Shown here piece after piece: positions 19,636 to 28,306 of a stretch of DNA of 57,255 bases. Each line of letters begins with the position of its first letter. The first letter of the stretch is position 1. The position numbers were made by a program, and so were the translations under genes. The stretch comes from Vallitalea maricola (lineage in GTDB: Bacteria; Bacillota; Clostridia; Lachnospirales; Vallitaleaceae), in contig NZ_BTPU01000022.1 of the NCBI RefSeq assembly GCF_036985595.1, positions 1 to 57,255 of the forward strand, written 5' to 3'. The notes under the pieces are model-generated. The model saw only the letters and a program-made list of their open reading frames with translations, ran no database searches and had not been told where the DNA came from.

Positions 19636-19663
19636 AGTTACCTCCATTACAGTATAAGCACCT

Positions 19664-20560
19664 TTACATTCCTAACAGGTCTAAGGCATTCTTGTAAAAA
19701 AGCTTTTCCTTAAAATCATCTGTCATGAAATCAAAACTTTCAAAGTATGAAATATCCTCTTTAACTGTACGATACATAGGCCAGTCAGAACCGTACACTA
19801 CTTTGTCAGGACAATTATTCATAAGATTCTTCATACGTTCCTTTAATAAAGCTTCCTGCTCTATCATTTTTTCGTATCCAGATACTTCCAAGTATATGTT
19901 TTCTCTTACTAACGGCAATTTATGACTTTCTTCATAAAACAATAGCGCTGCATGTCCTAACACAAAAGGTACATTTGGAAATTCTTTGGAAACTTTTAAA
20001 ATTGAATCTGGATAATTGAATGTGGATTTCATATCTTCCCAAGATGGTCCAATATGAATCAGTACAGGAAGTCTATATTCATTACATATCTCATATAATG
20101 GGTATAAACCTTTATTATCTATTTCATAGCCACATGGAGGATAAAGTTTTAGTCCGCTGAATTTATATTCTTTTATACATTTTTCAAATAAATCAGCTCC
20201 TTTTTTCCCCCTCCTAGGATCTATTCCTGCAAATACGATGAACCGTTCAGGATATTTTTTTAACATTTCACCATGAATATCTATAATATTGTATAGATTA
20301 TCTGGCTCTTGCCTACCATATCCAAAATCCACCTGCAGTACAACAGCTTTATCAATTCCACATTCATCCATTAGCTTGATTTTTGTTTCTCCATCAAAAT
20401 CATTCAAAATATTATTTACATAGTTCTGTAAAAAATCATCAGATACTTGGATTGGAATTTCCTTTTCTAGCTTTTTTCTTATTGTTCTTTTTATATTCTG
20501 AATCCAATAATCCGGATATACTCGTATATCCGATAGATGAGTATGCATATCAATTATCAT
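19664..20560 (-). CDS. Amidohydrolase-2 family metal-dependent hydrolase
   Basis: 298 residues, the length of amidohydrolase-2 / ACMSD-like TIM-barrel enzymes. Metal-binding pattern: HTH at residues 6-8, His169 in LIHIGPS, His203 in LGHAALL, and Asp259 in YGSDWP. These enzymes hydrolyse amides or lactones or decarboxylate small acids with one zinc. In the operon it sits between the glycosyltransferase and the BtrH-like gene, with gaps of 21-28 bp, so it most likely modifies a precursor or the product. Its substrate cannot be inferred from the sequence. Confidence 0.85.
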   Translation of the reverse strand: MIIDMHTHLSDIRVYPDYWIQNIKRTIRKKLEKEIPIQVSDDFLQNYVNNILNDFDGETKIKLMDECGIDKAVVLQVDFGYGRQEPDNLYNIIDIHGEMLKKYPERFIVFAGIDPRRGKKGADLFEKCIKEYKFSGLKLYPPCGYEIDNKGLYPLYEICNEYRLPVLIHIGPSWEDMKSTFNYPDSILKVSKEFPNVPFVLGHAALLFYEESHKLPLVRENIYLEVSGYEKMIEQEALLKERMKNLMNNCPDKVVYGSDWPMYRTVKEDISYFESFDFMTDDFKEKLFYKNALDLLGM

Positions 20561-20581
20561 GAATATGTCCCACCTTTCTTG

Positions 20582-21688
20582 TTAAACATTAATTATCTGA
20601 TCTACTATGACATCAGCTCCGTTAATCTTTTCTATCTGCTGAAGATTTGATATATAAGTATCATATCTTTCTAAAATATCATTGATGCCTTCAGTAAATT
20701 TATCCAAACTATCTACTATTACACCTATTTCATGCTCTTTAATAAAATCGGCTGCTCCTTTTTCCTGATATAAGAAGCCTTCCATTTTATCAAGGAGCAT
20801 AGGTTTTCTCATGTAAATACATTCATAAAAACTATTAGCACCTGGTTTTGTCAGAACCACATCCGATATTCTTAGAATATCATTCATGTTATTCACATAA
20901 CCTAGTATCTTGACTCGTTCATTTTCTCCTATAATCATCTTAGCAATATTATAAAGAGGTTCATTTTTACCGCATATAAAAATTATCTGTAAATCGCTGA
21001 ATTTGTTTACTGCTTCTTTTAGATATTCCTTACAATGAAAAGCTCCCTGTGAACCGCTATTGATAAGAAGTATTTTCTTATCCCGGCTAAGTTCCAATCC
21101 CTTATATATCTCTGATATTTCAGCTTCTGTGTACTCTTTTAAAAAGACTTCATTGATTGGATAAGCATTTTCATATATATATTCTTCATCAATGTTCTTG
21201 GTCAGATATTTTTTAACAGAATTTCCTGTACAGAAATAACGGCTTGCACCTTTTACATCAAACCCTACAGAAATAGGTACATATGGGTCAGTAACAACAA
21301 TATAGAATTTGATTTTATCTCTTAGTTCAAGCTCCTCCAATGCACGAATTACTGCAAAATTGATAGTATGTGATGTAGATATAATTACATCAAACTGATT
21401 ATCTATAATAAAATCCTTTATCTTTTTCTCAACACCAGCATAAAAGTCCTCTGATAGGTCAGGTCTCGTCATATAAGAGAGTTCACTGAATTTATAGCAT
21501 AGTGGTGTAGAAGTCATCATTAGAAAATTATAATAATCGCTTATTATTTTATTACTAATCATTAAGTCTTCATAAAATGATTCGAAAACCTCCACATGAA
21601 TAGACCTTTTTTCAAATGAACCCTTTAACGCATTTGCTACACTTATATGACCATTTCCCGTTCTAGCTGATAAAATTCCTACTTTCAT
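20582..21688 (-). CDS. MurG / MGDG-synthase-like glycosyltransferase (GT28-type)
   Basis: 368 residues from the ATG at 21688, which follows AGGAAGG and AGGAAA; an in-frame GTG at 21709 is less likely. The N-terminal half has the GNGH acceptor-side loop at 11-14 (SARTGNGHISVANAL) typical of MGDG synthases and UgtP. The C-terminal half has the sugar-nucleotide region with TKPGANSFYE near residue 280. No signal or membrane segment is seen, so it is cytoplasmic or peripheral. In this cluster it may add a sugar to the product or its precursor, or modify it to protect the producer before export. The activated sugar is unknown, since no sugar-nucleotide genes are in view. Confidence 0.85.
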   Translation of the reverse strand: MKVGILSARTGNGHISVANALKGSFEKRSIHVEVFESFYEDLMISNKIISDYYNFLMMTSTPLCYKFSELSYMTRPDLSEDFYAGVEKKIKDFIIDNQFDVIISTSHTINFAVIRALEELELRDKIKFYIVVTDPYVPISVGFDVKGASRYFCTGNSVKKYLTKNIDEEYIYENAYPINEVFLKEYTEAEISEIYKGLELSRDKKILLINSGSQGAFHCKEYLKEAVNKFSDLQIIFICGKNEPLYNIAKMIIGENERVKILGYVNNMNDILRISDVVLTKPGANSFYECIYMRKPMLLDKMEGFLYQEKGAADFIKEHEIGVIVDSLDKFTEGINDILERYDTYISNLQQIEKINGADVIVDQIINV

Positions 21689-21725
21689 TTTCCTGCCTTC
21701 CTCTCCCACTAACCTGATGGTATAT

Positions 21726-22877
21726 CTATTTGTTACTCTCTATACTTTCAATTCCAAAGAAGTTTGGTTCAAAATATAGCGATGGTAATATACCTTCTGT
21801 TTCATGTGTACATTGTTCACAAACCTTATGGCGATTTACCATATTTTTTACCTTTAACGCTTGTTCGCTATTCCATAATTTTATGAAATCCATATCATGA
21901 TCTCTTAAGTTACCCATGGACACTGGTTTGTTATTGCAGGTAACATCATTGAAAACTTCACATACATTGACTTCTCCATCAAAATCAATAAATGCTCCAT
22001 GCTTACCTGCATAACACATAAACTCTCTTTTTCCCGATTTCAATGTCCTGTTGGTATAATAGTATTGTGATGCTGGTATATATGTAGTTGGTTTATCACA
22101 TCTACCATTAAGCCCCTGTAGAGTATACTGTTCCAATATTTCTCTTGCTCTCTCATAATTTTTGGGCTCTACTTCTTTTAGGTATTCCCCGCCTCTTGGA
22201 CTTTGTCTTACCAAAAGCATCATTACACTATCGGGTTTCAATGTTTCATAGACCCATTTGAAGAAATCAGGAAGTGTTTCTTGATTAACTGAGTTCATTG
22301 TTACAACAACGTTCTGAATAATATTTCCGTATATCTTATTTAATTTTTTACATTCATTCCATGTTTCAATGCTCTTTTTGAATGTACCTTTTCCTCTTAT
22401 TTCATCATTTTCATTTTCAAAACCTTCAAAAGAAAAATTCAAGGAGTAGTTTTCATATTTGGAATAACTGCTTATATGCTCCATTTGTTTTATTATTTTA
22501 TCTGTAAGTTGTCCATTAGTACTGCTTGAAAATGCCTTTGCATGATTATTCATTCTAAACAGCCTAACTATTTCATATAAGTCTTCTCTAAGGAAAGGTT
22601 CTCCTCCGCATAGCAATGCATTAAGGAAAAAGCCCATTGATTTCGACATCTTTTCTATTTCATCCAAGGTCAATTCTTTTCTTACTTTTTCAATTAATGA
22701 TTTATCTACATCATGATTGAAACAATGTTTACACCTTAAGTTACATCTATTGGTAACTAAAAAAGATAATGTTAATGGTGTAGCATCTTGAAATAAATGA
22801 TTTCTCTGATACATGTTTAGTATGTGGTGTAAGCTGTTCATATCACTGTCATACTCTTCTTTATCAAAATTTTTCAA
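21726..22877 (-). CDS. Radical SAM enzyme with SPASM-type C-terminus
   Basis: 383 residues. The radical SAM cluster ligands are Cys45, Cys49 and Cys52 in NRCNLRCKHC, followed by a GGEP-like LLCGGEPFLRED stretch. Further cysteines in FMCYAG, VNVCEV and VCEQCTHE form a SPASM-type auxiliary iron-sulfur region. SPASM enzymes act on peptides, on carrier-bound amino acids or, as with BtrN, on sugars, so a tailoring role on the peptide or aminoglycoside-like moiety is plausible. The start appears to be TTG at 22877, supported by GGAGG 9 bp upstream. It lies 27 bp after the acyl carrier protein gene, which hints at a carrier-bound substrate. Confidence 0.9.
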   Translation of the reverse strand: MKNFDKEEYDSDMNSLHHILNMYQRNHLFQDATPLTLSFLVTNRCNLRCKHCFNHDVDKSLIEKVRKELTLDEIEKMSKSMGFFLNALLCGGEPFLREDLYEIVRLFRMNNHAKAFSSSTNGQLTDKIIKQMEHISSYSKYENYSLNFSFEGFENENDEIRGKGTFKKSIETWNECKKLNKIYGNIIQNVVVTMNSVNQETLPDFFKWVYETLKPDSVMMLLVRQSPRGGEYLKEVEPKNYERAREILEQYTLQGLNGRCDKPTTYIPASQYYYTNRTLKSGKREFMCYAGKHGAFIDFDGEVNVCEVFNDVTCNNKPVSMGNLRDHDMDFIKLWNSEQALKVKNMVNRHKVCEQCTHETEGILPSLYFEPNFFGIESIESNK

Positions 22878-22904
22878 TTCTATATACCTCCAAATTTATT
22901 TCAT

Positions 22905-23162
22905 CTATTTACCCTTATTGACAATTTCATCGGCAATGTCTATTACATCTTGAATTGTTTCTATTCTTGACAAATCAACATTACTATCCGTTGAATTAAC
23001 ATCTATTCCACTTTCTATGAGCATAGCTGAAATTGCTATCATTTTTATGGAATCTAGTCCAAGGTCTTCTCTAAGTTTGGCTTCGGGTTTTACAAGCTTT
23101 CTTTTCTTCTTAAGCACAATATTTGATATAATATCTAAAACTATTTTTGAAGTATCTTTCAT
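22905..23162 (-). CDS. Free acyl carrier protein
   Basis: 85-residue carrier protein. The phosphopantetheine site is Ser38 in LGLDSIKM, with the usual acidic four-helix pattern around it. The ATG at 23162 is 5 bp from GGAGG; an upstream in-frame ATG at 23174 overlaps that site. It sits directly downstream of the acyl ligase gene (39 bp), the arrangement expected for a pair in which the ligase adenylates a carboxylic acid and loads it on this carrier. The loaded acid could then be used by the aminotransferase, by a radical SAM enzyme, or by the FeeM-like or BtrH-like transferases. Confidence 0.93.
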   Translation of the reverse strand: MKDTSKIVLDIISNIVLKKKRKLVKPEAKLREDLGLDSIKMIAISAMLIESGIDVNSTDSNVDLSRIETIQDVIDIADEIVNKGK

Positions 23163-23201
23163 TTTATCCTCCATTTCTATACATCACATAATTATCAGAT
23201 T

Positions 23202-24788
23202 TTATGTGTATAGTTTTTCTATCTTTGATTTATATGCTTCGTATACAGCATTTCTATTTATCTTCAATGTGGAATTCATCAATCCATTTTCCACTGTGAA
23301 TGGACTATCAGCAATAATGAATTCTTTTATCTTGAAATTATCTGAATATCTTTTGTTGATTTCATTTATTGCATCTTTTATTTTGTTGACTGGTGTATTG
23401 GAATCTTCTAAAACGATAATACAACTGATAAAAGGTTTTTGATTACCTATTGCTACTGCCTGCTTGATTAAGTTTGTCTGTTTCAAATCATCTTCGATTA
23501 TTCGTGGATGTATCTTATCCCCATTACTCAGAATAAGAACTTCCTTCAATCTTCCTTCAACATATAAGAAACCATCTTCATCAACATGACCTAAATCACC
23601 TGTAGCTACATAACCGTCTTCTCTAAAAGTTTTTTTGCTGTTGTTTTCATCATTTATATAACCAGTACCCCATGAATAATCACTTTTTATCAGTATTTCA
23701 TTATTATCACTGATCTTTATTGTTTTAGTGTTGAAAGGTTTTCCTACACTTCCAATCCTGTATGCTTTTGGATTATTCATCGACACCAAACCGACTTCAT
23801 TTATTCCATATACCTCATAAACTCTTAAATCTGCTTTTTCATAGAACTTCAATAAATTTTCATCTGTATGGGCTGAGCCGGTAACTAAAATTCTCATATT
23901 CTGTCCAAAGAGATCTTTTAAGCTTTTGAATACCTTCTCATGAAGTCCTCTAAGCATAGAAGATGGTAATATCTTATCTAACACATGATATAACCTATAA
24001 TTAAAACGTTTCTTGAAGGTCTGTTGTGTCATGCTCATGAATGTTCTATAAAATGTTTCAAATAAGTATGGTACTCCTTGCATAATTGTAGGCTTAGAAA
24101 GTGCAAGTACACGTAATAGTTCATTTGTGTTGGTCAGCACCAAATTGAAATGTACTAAAACTGAAGCATATACAAATAGTCTTGCATTGGATATAGATAG
24201 TGTAAGAAAATCTATAATTTTATCATCTTCTGTAAGATCATATGAATCTACTAGATGCTCCATCCATTCCTGTACACATTTGCTCCTTACTTCTATTCCT
24301 TTTGGTACACCTGTTGTTCCCGAAGTAAATATTATTGTAAAATTATCTTCATCTTCGATATCATTCATTTCCAAATCACTATAATCTTCTTTTTCTGCAT
24401 CTAATAATAGATTTCCAAGATTAATTATTTCTTCACTATCATCCACATATTTTTCGTCAGCAAAGAATAGCTTTAAATGATATTCCTTAGATAGTGTTTG
24501 AATTTTTCCCTTGAAATCTTTTTCTGGAAAAGGTACTGATACAGATCCATTTGTAATTACGGCCAAATCCAAAATCATATACTCATAAGAATTCATGCCT
24601 ATTATTCCAACTCTATCGCCTTTTTGCACCCCTCTATTCTTCAAGTATGAGGATACTTTCATAACATCAACATACATATCGGAGAACACTTTTTTGAAAT
24701 ATGTACTTCCATTGTAATATTCAACATAGTTACTATCATTTTCTTTCATTGCTTGTAAGACATAATCTAACTTGAACAAATCATTCAT
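23202..24788 (-). CDS. AMP-forming acyl-CoA/acyl-ACP ligase
   Basis: ANL-superfamily ligase, 528 residues from the ATG at 24788, preceded by AGAGG at 7 bp; an earlier ATG at 24806 overlaps the upstream stop codon as ATGA. The ATP loop TSGTTGVPKG is at 155-164, then YGINE, ATGDLG and the hinge region GRLKEVLILSNGDKI. The C-terminal catalytic lysine is Lys509 in TLKINR. The sequence is closer to long-chain acyl-CoA synthetases than to amino-acid-activating A domains. With the adjacent free ACP it probably loads a starter carboxylic acid. Chain length is not predictable here. Confidence 0.9.
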   Translation of the reverse strand: MNDLFKLDYVLQAMKENDSNYVEYYNGSTYFKKVFSDMYVDVMKVSSYLKNRGVQKGDRVGIIGMNSYEYMILDLAVITNGSVSVPFPEKDFKGKIQTLSKEYHLKLFFADEKYVDDSEEIINLGNLLLDAEKEDYSDLEMNDIEDEDNFTIIFTSGTTGVPKGIEVRSKCVQEWMEHLVDSYDLTEDDKIIDFLTLSISNARLFVYASVLVHFNLVLTNTNELLRVLALSKPTIMQGVPYLFETFYRTFMSMTQQTFKKRFNYRLYHVLDKILPSSMLRGLHEKVFKSLKDLFGQNMRILVTGSAHTDENLLKFYEKADLRVYEVYGINEVGLVSMNNPKAYRIGSVGKPFNTKTIKISDNNEILIKSDYSWGTGYINDENNSKKTFREDGYVATGDLGHVDEDGFLYVEGRLKEVLILSNGDKIHPRIIEDDLKQTNLIKQAVAIGNQKPFISCIIVLEDSNTPVNKIKDAINEINKRYSDNFKIKEFIIADSPFTVENGLMNSTLKINRNAVYEAYKSKIEKLYT

Positions 24789-24802
24789 AATCATTCCTCT
24801 TT

Positions 24803-26158
24803 TCATTTAACATTACAGATGTCAAATTCACTATTCTCTAACAGAAGATTTCCCAGTGCTGATAAAAATTTCTCTATCTGGTCATAGGTAATAGTCAACG
24901 GTGGTTCTAAACGAATCAAATTCATGTTATTTGTTGAATATGCAGTAACTATGCCATATTCATTTATAAGGCCAGAAGCTATATATGCTCCATAACTGTT
25001 GAATGGAAGTTCTTTGATGCCATTAGCTTCTTTCAAGGTGTCATCAATATTATTTTCAAATTCCACACCAACCATGAGACCCCTGCCTCTTACTTCTTTT
25101 ATACCGTAATATCTCTCTTTCAGATTATTAAGTCCCTCCATGAGAAACTCACCTTTTTCTTTACATTCTTTTACTAAATCTTCTTTCACAATAGTCTCTA
25201 TTGTTGCTATTCCAGCGGCACATGCATATGTATTGCCACCGAATGTAGTTGAATGGAGCATACATGTACTAAGTTCACCATATGCTTTTTGATATACCCA
25301 TTCTTTTGATATACAAGCACCCATTGGCATTATTCCACCACCAAGAGATTTAGCCAGACATAAGATATCAGGTACTATATTTTCTTGTTCATATGCGAAA
25401 AAAGTTCCTGTTCTTCCAAACCCAGTTTGTACCTCATCCAAGATAAGGAGTACATCATGCTTAGTACATAGTTCTCTCACCTCTTTGAAGTAATTTACTG
25501 GTGGTGTAATTATTCCGCCTTCCCCTTGTATGGGTTCAACAATAAATGCTGCGGCACCTTTTGTTAATTCTTTTTCCAATTCCTCCATGTTTCCATAAGG
25601 AACTTCAATCATATCAGGAATCAATGGTTCAAATTTCTGTCTGTAATGTGTTTGACCTGTTACAGTCAACGCCCCGAAACTCTTACCATGATAGGAATTC
25701 CTGCAATATATTATCCTGGTTTTACCAGTAGCAGCTCGTGCCATTTTTAGTGAACTTTCTACAGATTCAGAACCACTGTTACAGAAAAAAACATGCTGCA
25801 ATTGGTTATCGGTAAGTTTTACAAGATTTTCTGCCAGCCCAGCTTCATAAGGATTCAAACCGATAAATGCTAGATTAAGCTTATTTTTAACTTTATCCAA
25901 CGCATCAACTACATGAGGATTATTACTTCCTAGATTCATAGCTCCATAAGCTCCTAAGAAATCTATGTATTCATTACCCTTTGAATCTTTTATGATACAA
26001 TTATCAGCATCCTTATAAACTTTATCGCAGTCTAATATTTTCAGAAGTTCAGTTAGTTTCGTATTCAGTCTATCGTGATTAATAGTTTTGACCTCATCAT
26101 CACTCATGCAATCTATATCATCAATATCATATAATTTGTATCCTTTGTTTTCGTACAT
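24803..26158 (-). CDS. Class III PLP-dependent aminotransferase
   Basis: 451 residues, the standard size for ornithine/GABA/putrescine-type class III enzymes. Hallmarks: the cofactor phosphate region SGSESVESS at 128-136, the DEVQTGFGRTG motif with Asp241, and PLP lysine Lys270 in LAKSLGGG. It would swap an omega- or beta-carbonyl for an amine, possibly on a carrier-bound acid, as class III enzymes do in several PKS-NRPS systems. Its stop overlaps the first possible start of the acyl ligase gene (ATGA), so the two are translationally coupled. AGGAG lies upstream of the ATG. The exact substrate is unknown. Confidence 0.92.
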   Translation of the reverse strand: MYENKGYKLYDIDDIDCMSDDEVKTINHDRLNTKLTELLKILDCDKVYKDADNCIIKDSKGNEYIDFLGAYGAMNLGSNNPHVVDALDKVKNKLNLAFIGLNPYEAGLAENLVKLTDNQLQHVFFCNSGSESVESSLKMARAATGKTRIIYCRNSYHGKSFGALTVTGQTHYRQKFEPLIPDMIEVPYGNMEELEKELTKGAAAFIVEPIQGEGGIITPPVNYFKEVRELCTKHDVLLILDEVQTGFGRTGTFFAYEQENIVPDILCLAKSLGGGIMPMGACISKEWVYQKAYGELSTCMLHSTTFGGNTYACAAGIATIETIVKEDLVKECKEKGEFLMEGLNNLKERYYGIKEVRGRGLMVGVEFENNIDDTLKEANGIKELPFNSYGAYIASGLINEYGIVTAYSTNNMNLIRLEPPLTITYDQIEKFLSALGNLLLENSEFDICNVK

Positions 26159-26200
26159 GTTTTTATCTCCTATTAATACATAATTATTATTATATTTTTA

Positions 26201-27664
26201 TCAATCCAGATTTCCAGCTACTACAGCAAGTGCCATCTGCCAATATGCATAGATTTCATATCTGCTTAATTCATTAGTCTCCATTACAGGAAGTCCTGCA
26301 CCTAGATAATCACACCCTAACCAATAATCATCGTAATCATTGGTTAACAGAGTTATATCATTCTCTTCTGGATGCTTGTACAGTTCAGTCCCAGGAAAAG
26401 GAGTACACATTGTACAATGGGTGAAATCAATTACATCTTCATCCAAAAATCGCCTTAATAGTTTTATAGTGGCATGTGCACTATCATGAGTTTCATTAGG
26501 CAATCCAAAAACCCAATATGTATACAAACGAATACCTGCTTTCTTAACCATTTTACAAGCATTCAAAGCTTTATCAACTGTTGTATTTTTATTAGTTTGA
26601 TCCAGAATATCCTGATCGGCACTTTCAATACCTAAACAGATTAAGATACAACCTGCTTTTTTCATGAGTTTCGTTATATTCTCATCAACCAAATCCACTC
26701 TGCTCTGGCATATCCATACAATATCAAGTTTTCTCTTAATGATTTCATTGCAGAAATCAAGTGCATAATCATATGAGCTAAGGAAATTCAAATCACCTAT
26801 CATGAATAATTTCCATCCATGTGTCTTGTTATAGTATTCCAATTCATCTACTACACACTTGACCTTACGGAACCTTAATTTATTGAATATTTTGCTTGGA
26901 ACGCAAAAAGAACAATTGTTACTGCATCCTCTAGAGGTTATGACCCTTATCATTACATCATCTGTAATGTGTTTTGGAATAAGCTCATACATAGGATAAG
27001 GAATGGTATCCAAATCTTGTATGAATTCTCTTCTTGGAGTCAAACAGATACTTCCATCTCCTTTACGAAATGCCACACTTTTTATTGAAGACAACTTATC
27101 AATATCCATTCCATACCTAAAAAACATATCGGCTATTTCTACCATAGTTTCTTCTCCTTCACCGATAGAAACTATGTCTATGCTTTTTGTGCTTTTTAGT
27201 ATATTGTCATATTCAAAGCTTCCATGAACACCTCCTAATACAACAACACACTCACTATTGATGCTTTTAATAGTATCTGCAATCTTGACTGCCCATTTAT
27301 AATTTACTGTCATACAAGAGATAGCCACGAATTGTAAAAAATCCTTAGGTATCTGTCCTATCTCTTTCTCTATATCCTCTTTATTGATGGGTCTTTTTTT
27401 GATCTTTCTAACATCATTATCAACCACTGAGAAATCAACATATTTAAGATTATAACCACATTTATTCAAGCATGCCGCTACATAAAGCAAACCTATATTG
27501 GGTTCTATGGCATGATAACCATTAACTCCATTATCAAGTTTATTTTCTATTATTATGTCATTCATCTTTTTATCAAGCTTATTCCAATAGGCACCTTGAA
27601 TTACATCAACACCTAAATCTGATTTAAAAATAGGCGGCTGTATTAGTAGAACATTTTTAACCAT
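26201..27664 (-). CDS. Cobalamin-binding radical SAM enzyme (class B type)
   Basis: 487 residues. The first about 200 residues form a B12-binding-like Rossmann domain with VVLGGVHGSF at 141-150 and PNIGLLYVAACL near 55-66. The radical SAM cysteines are Cys247, Cys251 and Cys254 in SRGCSNNCSFC. Enzymes of this build often methylate unactivated carbons or rearrange rings in natural products. The start overlaps the end of the upstream N-acyltransferase gene by 8 bp, so it is coupled within the operon. Candidate reactions are C-methylation of a ketide or amino acid; no direct evidence picks one. Confidence 0.9.
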   Translation of the reverse strand: MVKNVLLIQPPIFKSDLGVDVIQGAYWNKLDKKMNDIIIENKLDNGVNGYHAIEPNIGLLYVAACLNKCGYNLKYVDFSVVDNDVRKIKKRPINKEDIEKEIGQIPKDFLQFVAISCMTVNYKWAVKIADTIKSINSECVVVLGGVHGSFEYDNILKSTKSIDIVSIGEGEETMVEIADMFFRYGMDIDKLSSIKSVAFRKGDGSICLTPRREFIQDLDTIPYPMYELIPKHITDDVMIRVITSRGCSNNCSFCVPSKIFNKLRFRKVKCVVDELEYYNKTHGWKLFMIGDLNFLSSYDYALDFCNEIIKRKLDIVWICQSRVDLVDENITKLMKKAGCILICLGIESADQDILDQTNKNTTVDKALNACKMVKKAGIRLYTYWVFGLPNETHDSAHATIKLLRRFLDEDVIDFTHCTMCTPFPGTELYKHPEENDITLLTNDYDDYWLGCDYLGAGLPVMETNELSRYEIYAYWQMALAVVAGNLD

Positions 27665-28259
27665 TTGAAATCTCCTCTTTCCTGTTCATTTCCAAGAAAT
27701 AATTTATCTTCAGTTCATTCAATGTTGAAAATAATACAACTGAATCAATATCTAGATTGTAAGTTTCATCTATATACTTTACCCCTAATTCTTTAAAACC
27801 CATCTCTTTACATATTTGATAACTAGCTGAATCCTGGAACGTATCTGCAAAAATGTATTTACATCCAATATCAACTAGATTCTTATATATTTCATTCATA
27901 AGTATTATTATTGCTCTGGAATAACGGTGATTCTTTTTCACCATCATCCTGCTTACTTCAACTTTATTACTGTCATTCAAGAACTGTTGATCACCAATTT
28001 TATTTAATATCAGCAATCCCTGACCCTTATCAATAATTATTCTTGCATATGCTACTATCTCCTTATTATTTCTTAAAATGATATGTCTGGAATATTCATC
28101 ATAAATATCATACTCCTGCTTTGAATAATAAGAATTAGAGTCATTATATCCTGCTTTAAGATAACTTAGTTCTTCAATATATACCTCAAACCTGAATTTG
28201 TATATTTCATCAAGTTTATCTTTTCTGTCAATTGAGTTTATTACTTCAACATTTATCAC
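27657..28259 (-). CDS. FeeM / autoinducer-synthase-like GNAT N-acyltransferase
   Basis: 200 residues with a GNAT-like fold. The start KFRFEVYIEEL at about 22-32 and the VEVSRMMVKKNHR stretch near 97-109 resemble N-acyl amino acid synthases (FeeM) and acyl-homoserine-lactone synthases, which use acyl-ACP as donor. The start appears to be GTG at 28259, with AGAGGA about 11 bp upstream; no ATG is available in frame. The operon also carries an acyl ligase and a free ACP, the donor system such an enzyme needs. It may attach a fatty acyl group to an amino acid or to the product amine. An ordinary protein or small-molecule acetyltransferase is the alternative. Confidence 0.6.
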   Translation of the reverse strand: MINVEVINSIDRKDKLDEIYKFRFEVYIEELSYLKAGYNDSNSYYSKQEYDIYDEYSRHIILRNNKEIVAYARIIIDKGQGLLILNKIGDQQFLNDSNKVEVSRMMVKKNHRYSRAIIILMNEIYKNLVDIGCKYIFADTFQDSASYQICKEMGFKELGVKYIDETYNLDIDSVVLFSTLNELKINYFLEMNRKEEISNG

Positions 28260-28306
28260 TCTTATATTCTTCCTCTCATTAAATAATGGCGACCGTTATA
28301 ATAATA

